Assembly (NCBI GenBank): GCA_022592445.1
Contig: JABYQR010000417.1
Span: 1 to 37,366, forward strand
Direction of reading: 5' to 3'
DNA: 37,366 nucleotides
From: Cytidiella melzeri
Lineage: Eukaryota; Basidiomycota; Agaricomycetes; Polyporales; Irpicaceae
Below the pieces are notes generated by a model. It was not told the DNA's origin, searched no databases, and was given only the letters and a program-made list of their open reading frames with translations. Both the position numbers and the translations under genes were made by a program. Below, one piece after another: positions 9,066-19,004 of this stretch; within the stretch, counting starts at the first letter, position 1, and the number at the start of each line of letters is the position of its first letter.

Positions 9066-10865
9066 ATGCCCCCGGGGGTCCCCGACCCCATCAGCAGAGC
9101 GCCAAGTGGCACGCAGACGAAGAAACGTCAGACCAGAGCTGACCTCGAGACAGAGCCCACTGCCCTGGAATGGCCTGATGCCTGGAAGTTCCTTCGAGAC
9201 AAGAGCCTAGTCCCAGACAAACCTCCCACCATGGTAGGACTCATCAGCGGACTGAGACACGTGGCAGACGGCATGAAGTCAGCAACGGACCAAAAAGCAG
9301 TGTTAGCACTGGCCGCCTACGCCGACCTTATCAACGTTGAATCCCACGCAGCGCACATTGCAGCCACCGTCAAAGATCAGCTGGAGGACATCAATGAGAG
9401 AATAAAGCAAAACTACAAGGCCCTCAACGATGCGGGGAAAAGGGTAGAGAGAGCCACGAAGGAGTTCGCGGGCAAACACGAAGAGATCCTGACAAGCAAC
9501 CAGGACTCGGCGAAACTGATGGCTGAGACCTCGAAATCTCTTTCCGAACAAGCAGCAGCAAAACTGACATCTCCTGCCCCCCCAGGTTCATACGCATTTG
9601 TAGCAGCGCAGAACACACTCCCCAGAAACCACGCCACTACCATTGCACAGGAAGAGACGAGGGCCAGACAGGTAATCATAGACGGAGTCACGCTCACACA
9701 CCCCGACACAGGGACCCCCATCACCGAAGACCTGTTCCTACAGAAAGCCTCCATGGCACTCAGGCTCATCCAGGCTCCAGACGAGATGCGCTTCAAAGGG
9801 GTAAGATGCCTCACAAACGGAGGGCTACTGTACGAGATGACCACAACGACCGCTGCGAAATGGCTGAACACCCCCGAAAACAAGAAGAAATTTCTCAAGA
9901 ACTACGGTGGAGGGGCTCACACATCCATCAAAGGCCGCACGTACCAGCTTCTCCTCGACTTCACGCCCACACAACACGAAACCGATTCCCCGAACACTCT
10001 CCGCGCGATAGAAGACCGCAACGTGCTGCCAGCACACAGCATCACAGCAGACAGGTGGATGAAACCCGTAGAGAACAGAGAACCAGGGCAGCGTTTCGCT
10101 CTACTACTCCTCCAGATAGCTGACGCAGATGCGGCAAACCAGATCCTACGCGAGAGTATCGTGATATGTGGCAAGACCCTCCAGGCACGCAAGAACCTCC
10201 CGGAACCGCGTCGCTGCATGAAGTGTCAAAAGGTAGGAGTAGCACACATTGCAGCTAACTGCCAGGCCACACATGACACGTGCGGCACCTGCGGAGCCGA
10301 CACACACGCAACGCGAGCCTGCACCGTCACTGACCCATCGAAGCACCAGTGCAGCAATTGCCGCCTGCCGGGGCACACCGCCTGGAGGTGCACCTGTCCG
10401 CACTATCTCAGAAAGAAGAGGGAGCTCATGGACAGACGCAGTGAGTCCAAGTACACCTACTTCCCTACGAGCTCAGATCCGCGCACTTGGGAGACAGTAG
10501 AGCCGAGACACGAGCAAGCAGACGGCGACATCCCGGGACCCCCCCCCTTCCTCCCTCCCTTCCCCCCACACTTCCCCCCGACGCGCTTCCAACACATGCA
10601 CGAGACCCGACAACCCAACTTCGAGAGCTCAGAATTCTTTGACAAGGATCGCCGTCGCGACCCACCACCAAGGGTGGGGCCAAGCGCAAGATATACGCAG
10701 ACCACGATCACAGACTACAACACCCAGAGACCATCACAAGCACGGCGAGCGATCCAAGCCAGGGACAGGGGCCAGTACCAAGAAGATCACCAACCCCCGA
10801 CGGGCCCGCAGGCCGCGGGGCCTAGCCAGCCGCAAAGGAATCACACACAGCACCCATCACAATGA
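9066..10865 (+). CDS. LINE ORF1: RNA-binding gag-like protein with zinc knuckles
   Basis: A 599-residue open frame without internal stops. The N-terminal half is charged and helical (EDINERIKQNYKALNDAGKRVERATKEF), likely a coiled coil for self-association. A folded middle part follows. Two clear zinc knuckles lie at residues 384-399 (CMKCQKVGVAHIAANC) and 429-442 (CSNCRLPGHTAWRC), with an intermediate Cys/His motif (CGTCGADTHATRAC) between them. The tail is rich in Pro, Arg, Gln and Ser, including a long C-rich stretch at 10538-10582. In Tad1-like LINEs this protein packages the element RNA. The stop codon overlaps the ORF2 start as ATGA (10862-10865), which suggests coupled translation. The first ATG (9066) follows a plain 160-bp leader. 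The frame is intact although ORF2 is not. Confidence 0.88.
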   Translation: MPPGVPDPISRAPSGTQTKKRQTRADLETEPTALEWPDAWKFLRDKSLVPDKPPTMVGLISGLRHVADGMKSATDQKAVLALAAYADLINVESHAAHIAATVKDQLEDINERIKQNYKALNDAGKRVERATKEFAGKHEEILTSNQDSAKLMAETSKSLSEQAAAKLTSPAPPGSYAFVAAQNTLPRNHATTIAQEETRARQVIIDGVTLTHPDTGTPITEDLFLQKASMALRLIQAPDEMRFKGVRCLTNGGLLYEMTTTTAAKWLNTPENKKKFLKNYGGGAHTSIKGRTYQLLLDFTPTQHETDSPNTLRAIEDRNVLPAHSITADRWMKPVENREPGQRFALLLLQIADADAANQILRESIVICGKTLQARKNLPEPRRCMKCQKVGVAHIAANCQATHDTCGTCGADTHATRACTVTDPSKHQCSNCRLPGHTAWRCTCPHYLRKKRELMDRRSESKYTYFPTSSDPRTWETVEPRHEQADGDIPGPPPFLPPFPPHFPPTRFQHMHETRQPNFESSEFFDKDRRRDPPPRVGPSARYTQTTITDYNTQRPSQARRAIQARDRGQYQEDHQPPTGPQAAGPSQPQRNHTQHPSQ

Positions 10866-13800
10866 ACGACACACCCGAACGCAACAACCAGAACGACACG
10901 CTAAGTACCTGGCAACTCAACACCGGAAAATCTAACATCTCGCAACAGGCTTTCTTGCACACCGTTTCCGTACACAACTGCGACATTCTCATGATCCAAG
11001 AATCTTACATGCAACCCATTAATACCCTCACCACGGCCTCACACGCCTGGCGCGTAGTCTACCTGACAAAACACCACGACTGGAAGGACAGAGGGAAAAC
11101 CACACGGGCAGTCACCCTAGTCAGCTCGAGACTTAGTACTGATAATTGGGAGCAGATTGACTTCCCATCACCAGACGTGGTCGCGCTTCAGGTTTGAACG
11201 CCAGCAGGCACCATCATCATCATCAACATATACAACGACCAGGCCCACCAGGACACCATCAAACAGACGACGCGCTGGATCAGCCAACTCGAACAACGCT
11301 CACGCAACAACACGACCGAGACACACACACCAACACACATCCTCTGGGCCGGGGACTTCAACCGACACCACCCCATGTGGGAACTCACCGACAACACGCA
11401 CCTCACGACACAGCCATACCTTGACGCAGCGGATCCTCTCATCAACGCGCTTGCAACCTATCACATGCAGCAGCTCCTCCCGGGGGGAGAACCGACGCTA
11501 GCAGCACGAGGCACGGGTAACCACACGAGGCCGGACAACGTGTTCGCCACGCCTGAACTAGCTGAGCTCTTACTATCCTCCAAAACTTTTCCCCACTTCA
11601 AACCACCAGCGACTGACCACTACCCGATATGCACCAGGTTAAAGATCACAACGGAGCGCATGGAGGAACGCCCCAGATGGAACTGGCGAGAGGCAGACTG
11701 GGGGAAATTTCGTAAGTTGCTTCAGGAGGAGCTCGAGACGGATGAGGTACAGCCCAGACGACTGCGCAACGCCGAAGAATTCCACACGACCCTCACCGCA
11801 CTCATGACGAGCCTGGAGACAGCGCGGGAAGCGCACGTACCTCGAATGAAACCCAGCCCACTCTCAAAGCGATGGTGGACGAAGGAGCTAGCGGAGCAGC
11901 AACGCGCGGTGAGCAGGCTAGCATCTTGATCGTACCATTTCTACGCAACCCCACAGCATCCGTTGCACAGGGACTACCACTTAGCGAGGAACCAGTACCA
12001 TCAAAGCATCAAGACGGCGAAGAGGGGGCACTGGGACGCGTACCTGTCGGGCATAGATGCAGAGTCGATGTGGAAGTTTAGCTCCTACATAAAGGGAGGC
12101 CCGTCAGACAGCGGGCGAACGAGAGTCCCACAGCTACAATACACTGACGAGCTCCACCGCACACAGACAGCCACGACCAACCACGAGAAATGCAAGGTCC
12201 TCCACAAGGCTTTCTTCCCCCCCCCAGGCCCACACCCCAACGCAGACAACCGACACAAGTACCCTCCGCAGGCTTTCAAACTGGGGGCGATCACCAGGGA
12301 TATGGTAAGCGACGTGATAAAGACGCTGACGCGATACAAAGCGGCCGGTATCGATGACTTCCTGAACGGAGTATACATGAACTGCAGCGAACTCCTCGTC
12401 CCATGTCTCCACAGGCTCTTTGAGGCCACCTTCCTCCTCAAGATCTACCCCGAGGCCTGGAAGACGTTCAAACGGTGGTACTGAGGAAACCGGACAAAAA
12501 GGACTACACACTTGCAAACGCGTACCGTCCCATCGCCCTACTACCGTGCATCGCCAAGATCCTGGCAGCAGCCTGCGTCACGCGGATCCTCACCATCCAG
12601 GCAGAACGACTCCGTCTCATCTCTGACAACCACTTCCTGGGGAGACCCGGACGCACCACCACCGACTCGCTGCACTACGTCACCTCCACCATCAAAGCCA
12701 CGTGGCGAAAAGGTAAAGTTGCCTCAATCCTATTCCTAGATAACAAAGCGATGTTCCCCAGTGTCACCCCCGAGCAGCTCTTCCACGACATGCGCAACCT
12801 TGGATTCCCCAGAGAGGCCACGGACTGGATGGACAGGAAAATGACAGGACGGAAGGTGATATTATGCTTTGATGATTACCAATCTGACCCTTTCGACATT
12901 TGGGAAGGGCTTGACCAGGGCTGCCCAACGTCGGTCATATTGTACCAATGCTACAACACCGGAGCCCTGAATATTGCAGACCCAGGAAAGGGAGTATATG
13001 CCACAGGCAACATAGACAACGTGGCGGTGATCGCGGTGGGCACGGACTTCACGGAGACGCACACCAAGTTAAGGGACTACATGGTAAGCGAAGGGGGGGC
13101 TTTCGAGTGGGCAGAAACGCACAACACGCACTTCTCGCTGGAGAAATTCGGGCTTCTCAACTGCAAACGCACCCTCAAGGACCTCGGGCCTGCACTGGAT
13201 CTAGGACAACACGTCATACCCGCCTCCAAATCACACCTTTTCCTCGGACTCCAGATCAACCACCAGCTACGCTGGACTGAACAAATAGCGAGAGCAGTCG
13301 GGAAGGGCCAGCAATGGGTGGCACTATTCCGGCGCATGTGCGGTTCCAAGCACGGCATCAGCCCGGCCATGGCGAAGAAGCTATACCTAAGCATCGCAGT
13401 CCCTAGCATGTTATACGCGGCTGATGTTTTCCTCACACCCAGGCACAGCAACAAAGGGCGCAAAGTACCGGGCTCAGCTGGGCACATAAAGAGACTCGCC
13501 ACCATCCACAGGCAAGCGACGCTGATGATCACAGGAGCGATGCACACAACGGCCACCGACATCATGGAAGCTCATGCCCACCTACCGCCCATCCATCTCA
13601 TCATTGCTAACATATGCCAACGCGCCACAGTGCGGCTCTGCACGCTCCCCAAAACACACCCACTCACGACATACATCAAGCGAGCACAGCGCACCTACGT
13701 TAAGCATCACAAATCCGCCTTACACGAGCTGATACACGCTTTCCAACTAGATCCTGCGTTGACCGAAACGATCACCCCGGCTAGGTTTCCCCCCTGTGGA

Positions 13801-14879
13801 AGGCAGCGCACCAGACGGAGATTAACACGAACAAGGATGTGGCAAAAACGGATGACAGGACATGGAGAATACGAGCTAAGTATCAGATCTACTCAGACGG
13901 CTCAGACGTTGATGGAGGGGTAGGGGCAGCCGCGATCATGCACACCCGAGGCCCAGGGAGGAGAACTCAGAAGACGAGGCGAGCGTACTTAGGAACGTCA
14001 GACGAGCACACGGTATACGAGTGGGAACGAGCAGGGATGCTTCTGGGACTAGAGCTACTACGCACAATCCGAGTCCCCATCACCGGACCCGTCTTCTTAG
14101 CACTGGACAACAAGGCCGCGATCTTGGCAGCCCAGTCCCGCGCATCAGGACCCGCACACTACCTCCTCGACGCTTTCCACACCGCACTACAGAAGCTGAA
14201 GGCCCGCCACCCACAAATGCAGCTAACGCTAAGGTGGGTACCAGGACACATAGGAATATACGGCAACAAGGATGCAGACGTACAAGCGAAGAGAGCGGCA
14301 GGCAACGACCCCTCGCCACCACACCTACTACCGAGGATACTACGTACCCCCCTTCCACACAGCGCATCCAAACTCCGTCAGGTCCACGCAGCGAAGCAGA
14401 AAACAGAGGCGTCCGACATCTGGAAGGCTTCAAAACGACACGCGCGGATGGAACAAATCAACCCCTCCATGCCCTCGGCGACCTACACCAAACTCATAGC
14501 CCAGCTCCCTAGACGACACGCTGCACTCCTCATCCAACTTCAAACAGGACACGCCCCTCTGCGAGCACACCTCCACCGCATACAGCGAGTCAACAGCTCA
14601 AAATGTCCCAGCTGCGGACAGGCCCCCGAGACCGTGCAACACTTTCTCACTCAGTGCCCAGCGTACCACCACGAACGAAACAACCTAGCGCAAGAAATCG
14701 GTGGACGCGCGAGCCGCTCACTCCCCAGTCTCCTTAGTGTCCCAGCAGCCATGAAACCCCTATTCCGCTTCATCCACGCCACACGCCAATTCACACACAC
14801 CTTGGGAGACCTAACCACGGCAGAACCAGGCCACAACGGACCAAGGAACGACGACGCGAGACACCGAGGCCGCCAATAG
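10862..14879 (+). pseudogene. LINE ORF2: endonuclease, reverse transcriptase and RNase H, broken
   Basis: Domains appear in order. An APE-type endonuclease shows ILMIQES, LWAGDFNRHHPMW, TRPDNVF and ATDHYPI. The RT (about 12475-13500) shows ANAYRPIALLP, ILFLDNKAMFPSV and LDQGCPTSVILYQ. RNase H (about 13884-14310) shows IYSDGSDVDGGVGAA, LALDNKAA and WVPGHIGIYGNKDAD. A C-terminal Cys/His motif follows (CPSCGQAPETVQHFLTQC). The product would nick the target and copy the RNA there. The gene is dead: TGA stops at 11195-11197 and 11927-11929, a 1-base loss near 12468-12473, and a further frame change near 13847-13854. The catalytic box of RT reads NIDNV instead of the usual xxDDV (codon 13018-13020, AAC for GAC). 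The frame starts at the ATG overlapping the ORF1 stop. Confidence 0.9.
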
Positions 14880-15392
14880 ACGAGACCGAAGTACCACACA
14901 TTCACCCCACGAACCATACTGACAAGCCCTCCTCCTCACAGCCCAACACAAGCACTACTCGACGAACACACGCACGGAACACACGAGGCAATAATATTAG
15001 GAGTAGGAGTACCGTCTTTATATTCACCTTCTCAGAAAGAACGCGCGGGATGCGATGCTCGGGGATTGGAGGAGTTTCGACGGGAGGCGGGAAACCGCCG
15101 ACCGGCTCCCTGCACAGCAAGAGGCAATGACCCAGGAAACCAGTGTCTACCAGAGGGTGCAGGTTTAGAATCCCGTCCCCATCACCGTTGTGGTGGCAGA
15201 GCCGTTCACATCGCCGTTTTCCTTCACTCTACCACCCATTATATTCTACTAATTAAATACCACCCGATCCCTCCTTCCCAGCACATTTGTATTAGACAGC
15301 GCGAGACAGAACATAGAGTACATGTACGAGATTAGGGTAGTGTCTACCATAGGCCTTAGGCGTCAAGGACATTAAACGAAGAAGTCAAAAAG

Positions 15393-15435
<43 letters not shown>
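14880..15435 (+). other. LINE 3' untranslated region and poly(A) tail
   Basis: No open frame of note. The region follows the ORF2 stop and ends in 43 uninterrupted A residues (15393-15435), directly before the target-site sequence ggtggaagag. A pure A-tail on the coding strand fits insertion by target-primed reverse transcription. Confidence 0.8.
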
Positions 15436-15437
<2 letters not shown>

Positions 15438-15445
15438 TGGAAGAG

Positions 15446-16375
15446 CTGGTAAATCTTGTTTGCGTCAGACACAGTTGTTTTCAGATCGTAACGTTCACGC
15501 AGCTGATCTATGAGTATGTGGGGCTTATACTCATTGAGATAGTTTGCCATGACCGAGTCAGAGATATGACCGGTCAGGACGTTGAAGACAGCCCGCGTAA
15601 CCTCTTGAGGAACGGTCAGGCCACCTCGGAGTGTGTGGAACTCCAGTATAGTTGACATAGCGGTCTCGACGCGGAATTTCCACATTGGCCAAGTGTCTGC
15701 CCCAGTAAGTTTGCCAACATCAGAGAAGGCTTTGTTAATGTCGCTGAGCAACATAGTGAAGTTGTTGTCATGGCCAGGTGGCATGGACAGAAGTTGCAAC
15801 ACTTTGCGTGTTGACCTAGTGCCAATGGAGCTAGGCGGCGGCGGTGGCAAGCCACCAGGAGGGCTACCCGGAGGAGGGGGAGTTGTCAGACGGCAAGCAG
15901 GACGCTTCTCATGTCGTCGTCTAGGCCTCTCATCCTCATCCATACGGTTGTCATCACTGTCATTGTCTCCTCCATGAGGGTGACAACAGTGATCGTCATC
16001 GCAAAGAGTATTGAAGGGGGTGCAACGGTGATCAGCTGGAGGAGCGGAGACATGACAAGCACCTGGGATCGTTTCACAATCTTCAGAGCTAGATGAGTGG
16101 TTGTTGTTGCTACTGGGTTGGGGGTTGATGTCTGGGACATTAGAGGTGGATGGTCCAGCTGAGGGAGCATCAGTCTTTGTGATAGTGGTGGACAACATCG
16201 AGGGAGGAGGTGTAGTAGGAGCAGGAGAGGGAGTAGGAGTGAAAGTGGGAGTTGTCCTACGAGTGGTTGTTCTTTGGCGGGGTTGAGCTCTGGTGCCCCT
16301 AAGGAAGTTGGTTTGGTGTCGCTCTCTAGTGGAACAACAAAGTTGAGCTTGATCAGCAAGATCAGAGCTCATCAA
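15446..16375 (-). pseudogene. Copia gag, N-terminal part, interrupted by the LINE
   Basis: The frame starts with ATG at 16375, shortly inside the 5' LTR. A long low-complexity N-terminus rich in Thr, Pro, Ser and His comes first. A typical copia gag core (the UBN2/DUF4219 type) follows: KLTGADTWPMWKFRVETAMS, then RAVFNVLTGHISDSVMANYL and LRERYDLKTTVSDANKIYQL. This protein would build the particle around element RNA. The frame breaks at the LINE tail and resumes at 8892. No stop is seen in this piece, so this part is well preserved compared with pol. The copia family match is by pattern only. Confidence 0.83.
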
Positions 16376-16429
16376 CAGAGAGGAGTAGATGTAGAAGTGT
16401 AGTAGAGTGAATAGAATGAGCTTAGGCGG

Positions 16430-16440
16430 GGCGCATAACC
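16430..16440 (-). other. Possible copia primer-binding site
   Basis: Directly inside the 5' LTR the minus strand reads GGTTATGCGCC. This resembles the complement of the initiator-tRNA(Met) anticodon arm (GGGTTATGAGCC), the kind of half-tRNA primer used by Drosophila copia. The match is short and partial. Confidence 0.35.
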
Positions 16441-16612
16441 TTTTAACAAGGTATCAGTGGAGTTTAGAGCGTTGAGAGAGAAGACTGAGGTAGTGGTCAC
16501 AAAGAGAGTTGGGGATCAAAAGCAATTTCTGTGCATTGATCAAAGTAAGTCTTATATACGGTAACTACTGGCGCTAAGCGCGCGGTAAGTATGAAGACAA
16601 AATAGTGAAACA
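16441..16612 (-). repeat. Copia 5' LTR (right copy)
   Basis: Second copy of the 172-bp repeat at 5312-5483, with about nine differences. A TATATAAG box lies near 16553-16560 on the minus strand, upstream of gag. It is followed on the plus strand by gttgt, the second half of the target duplication. Confidence 0.87.
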
Positions 16613-18160
16613 GTTGTGATTCATCACGAGCTAGTGAGCGAATGTCTATTGGTGACTCTCCTCCTCCAGCCAGTTGTTCTCCGAGCCACGCGTCATCACC
16701 ATCATTATTTCTTTTACCTGACTCGACAGCTGCAACCAACTTGCCAGATACAGACGGCTTGCCACTTCAAGATGCTGACAACACTCAGGTCGCTCCCTAC
16801 AGTAAGTGGTTCCATATCTGCACGGCTGGAGCTGTATCTGACCATGCTTATTGTTCCTAGGAGCTCGTAATGTTGGTGAAGATGTATCTGCACCAGGAGA
16901 GGAGCCCCGGCATCGTGGGCGGGCACCTTTGTCTATAGAGAGCCAAGTACAGCGTCAACATAAGCAACCACGTACCACTCCGTCAACTGCTACCCCCCCT
17001 ACAAATGACCTTGAATACAAGCACGGTGTCAAGCCTGTTCTCTCTACTAGGGCAAAAGAGGGAGACTACTTGGGTGTTACCGTGAAAATCATTGCACAGT
17101 CTATTGTCAAATATGAATTGAAAGTACTTACGGAGGCTGCATTTTCAGATCATGACACACAGTACACATGGGCATGCGAGGTATTCCGTGGATCCTGTCA
17201 AGGATACAAGCGTACATACGGCGATAACGAGGAAGTCGCCAGGATTTATACTTTGGTACGTCTGGTGATCTACCTTTGTGTCAGTACTCACCAAGCTTGC
17301 AGATTGTTAATCGTGCCTCTACTTTCCGAGGTCATGTCAAAGACAAGGTTTGCAACAGAATTTTGGAGACATACGGGCTGGTACAAGACGTAGCTACCGA
17401 CAATATGGCACAGGTGAACGCTGATTGGGTAAAGTGGTTGCTTGAGCCAGTTTGGCACCGCGGTGATGCCAACTGCTATTGTTACAAGGTGGGTGTCTTC
17501 GCCGGCTTCCTTTCTCAGTTACTCACCATTGTAACCCCCAATAAGGAGTTTGACAAAAATCCACCTTGCAGGCTCATGTCAGTGCCCATCTTTGTTCATG
17601 CACTGCAGGACGTCATCGCTTTGCAATCTGGGGGCTCTACTCAACCTCCGCCGGGTGTAGAGTTCCGCAGCCTCTTTAACCCGGTGCCATTACCAACCAT
17701 TGCGCTGCTACTCACAATGGTATGTACTCACATTGGGAATCAGTGAGCGAGACCTATTGATGTATAGTCTGAGTCACTAGGTTCGCTACGGGTTGCAGCG
17801 CTGGTCAACCGGATGCCTAGCATAAAGGAATAGGACCCACAAATTTCGCAAAACAACATACAAGGGTGTCTTCACAGAACATCTCCGACACCTTGAAGAC
17901 TGGGAGGAGCTTAATTGTACGGTCACCACAAAGATTTGCAGCGCTATGTATAAAACGGTTATGTGAGTATCGACTGTGTTCTATGTGCACGCATGCATCT
18001 CATTGGGCTTCGCGAACAAGCTGCCTCGGAGGGTTCAGCTTGGTGGACGAGAAGTTGGCAGGACTTTCAGACATGGCGAAGGAGAATGCATTGCAGGACC
18101 TCGAGGGGTGGACAGCTGAAAACGCAGGCAGTGATTAGATACAGCAGTCGCGGAAATACC
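16613..18160 (+). pseudogene. 3' half of the DUF6532-like gene
   Basis: This continues the frame of 4558-5311 across the copia insertion (RHSC, then DSSRASERM). Introns at 16802-16860 and 17256-17302 fit in phase. Others near 17489-17571, 17720-17790 and 17962-18000 are likely but not settled. A Pro/Ser-rich linker comes first. Then comes an all-helical-looking part with IVNRASTFRGHVKDKV, FNPVPLPTIALLLTMV and TYKGVFTEHLRHLEDWEEL. The order matches what I know of DUF6532 of agaricomycetes (an FNP-x(5)-IALxLT helix, then a Y-x(4)-H-x(3)-L helix). The role of that domain is unknown. A TAA at 17823-17825 is in the probable frame (CAA to TAA), and the frame near 17570 does not join cleanly. The gene is dead because of the insertion and its stops. 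The exact end is uncertain. Confidence 0.6.
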
Positions 18161-18270
18161 CAATTCCTACTTAGTTCACACGTGCTTACTTAGAGAATTC
18201 TGATATGTTATCACACACGGATTTCTCCTCTCTTATCGTGCTACAGGGTGCTACAGATAATGGCTTTTCA

Positions 18271-18986
18271 TGTCGCGGAGCAACTGCTGCTATACTGCTA
18301 AACCCTAAACAAGGGTGGAATGGATGATGGTGGAAAAGGAAAGGGATCTCCAACGACGACAACAAGGTCAGAGTCGATGATGAGCAGGCAAGCAGGCACA
18401 GAGGCCGGATACTGGCAGTGCAAATGACGAAGTTAATAAGGTATGATACTAAGTTACATGCAGTAACTCACCTGGCAGTGCAAATGACGAAGAGGTCAAG
18501 ATGCAGAACCAGGGAGGGTAAGGGGTACTATATATACTGTGTCTGGGTGGTCTGTGCACCAGTTCCCACACTAGGGACTGGAGTAACTGTGGGGCTGGAG
18601 TAACAATAGAACAAATAAGGGACCAGGGTAACTGTCAAGGACCTGAGTAACTGTCAAGGACCAGGGTACATAGAATAATAGGACTAGAACAATAGACAAT
18701 AGAACAATAGTATCAGGAACAATAGAACAATAGGAACTGGGGGAATCCCTGTCAATGGAAGTTGAACAATAGAACAATAGCCTAGGTTGATCTGGAACCG
18801 CTCCAGATTGAGTCTAGGGTTTGGGTCTGGACTATTGATAAATAAGGCAGGATGTCACGTGACCCGGGTTAGGGTTAGGTCCGGTAACACTCCTAGCCGG
18901 AAAATAAGCGCTCTAGATAGGCGCCTAAGGCTGTAAACTGGTGACATTATTGGAAAAATCCGGTCTCTGTTGGACTATCCATGTCA
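18271..18986 (-). repeat. Ty3 3' LTR (left copy)
   Basis: It runs from TGTCGCGGAG to CCATGTCA. It holds AACAATAG repeats (about 18600-18735), TTAGGGTTAGG (about 18867-18878), AAACCCTAAAC near the start, and two copies of CTGGCAGTGCAAATGACGAAG about 60 bp apart. Preceded by the tttca target duplication. Confidence 0.92.
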
Positions 18987-19004
18987 TTACCCCCCTCCTA
19001 AAAT
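18987..19004 (-). other. Ty3 polypurine tract
   Basis: The minus strand reads ATTTTAGGAGGGGGGTAA directly before the 3' LTR and directly after the pol stop codon. This is the expected primer site for plus-strand DNA synthesis. Confidence 0.8.

Larger units (their letters stand above)
8906..15435 (+). mobile_element. Tad1-like LINE, near full length, inserted in copia gag
   Basis: It has a 160-bp 5' leader, ORF1 with CCHC fingers, ORF2 with endonuclease, RT and RNase H, a 3' leader and a 43-base poly(A) run (15393-15435). The target duplication is aaaggtggaagag (8893-8905 and 15433-15445, the A part shared with the tail). Removing the element restores the copia gag frame exactly. Two ORFs with a C-terminal RNase H and a Cys/His tail fit the Tad1-type LINEs of fungi. 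The high GC content and CACA-rich codons differ from the flanks. ORF2 is broken, so this copy is inactive. Confidence 0.92.
5312..16612 (-). mobile_element. Ty1/copia LTR retrotransposon with nested insertions
   Basis: Two 172-bp direct repeats (5312-5483 and 16441-16612) bound minus-strand gag and pol remnants in the order expected for copia: gag, then RT, then RNase H. The flanks are gttgg (5307-5311) and gttgt (16613-16617), a 5-bp target duplication with one mismatch. In transcription orientation each LTR starts TGTTTCAC and holds a TATATAAG box. A purine tract precedes the 3' LTR. The element lies inside an exon of a DUF6532-like gene. It contains a LINE (8906-15435), a Ty3 solo LTR (7540-8320) and an unexplained block (about 6640-7310). 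Protease, integrase and the first part of RT are missing, so it cannot move by itself. By eye the two LTRs differ at about nine positions (about 5%), so the insertion is not very recent. Confidence 0.88.

Noticed and set aside
15393..15435. Poly(A) run as a processed pseudogene tail of a host gene
   Set aside because: It directly ends the LINE 3' region and abuts the target duplication, so it belongs to the LINE.
15633..15977. Plus-strand frame of 114 residues over copia gag
   Set aside because: Shadow of gag low-complexity sequence; no family resemblance.
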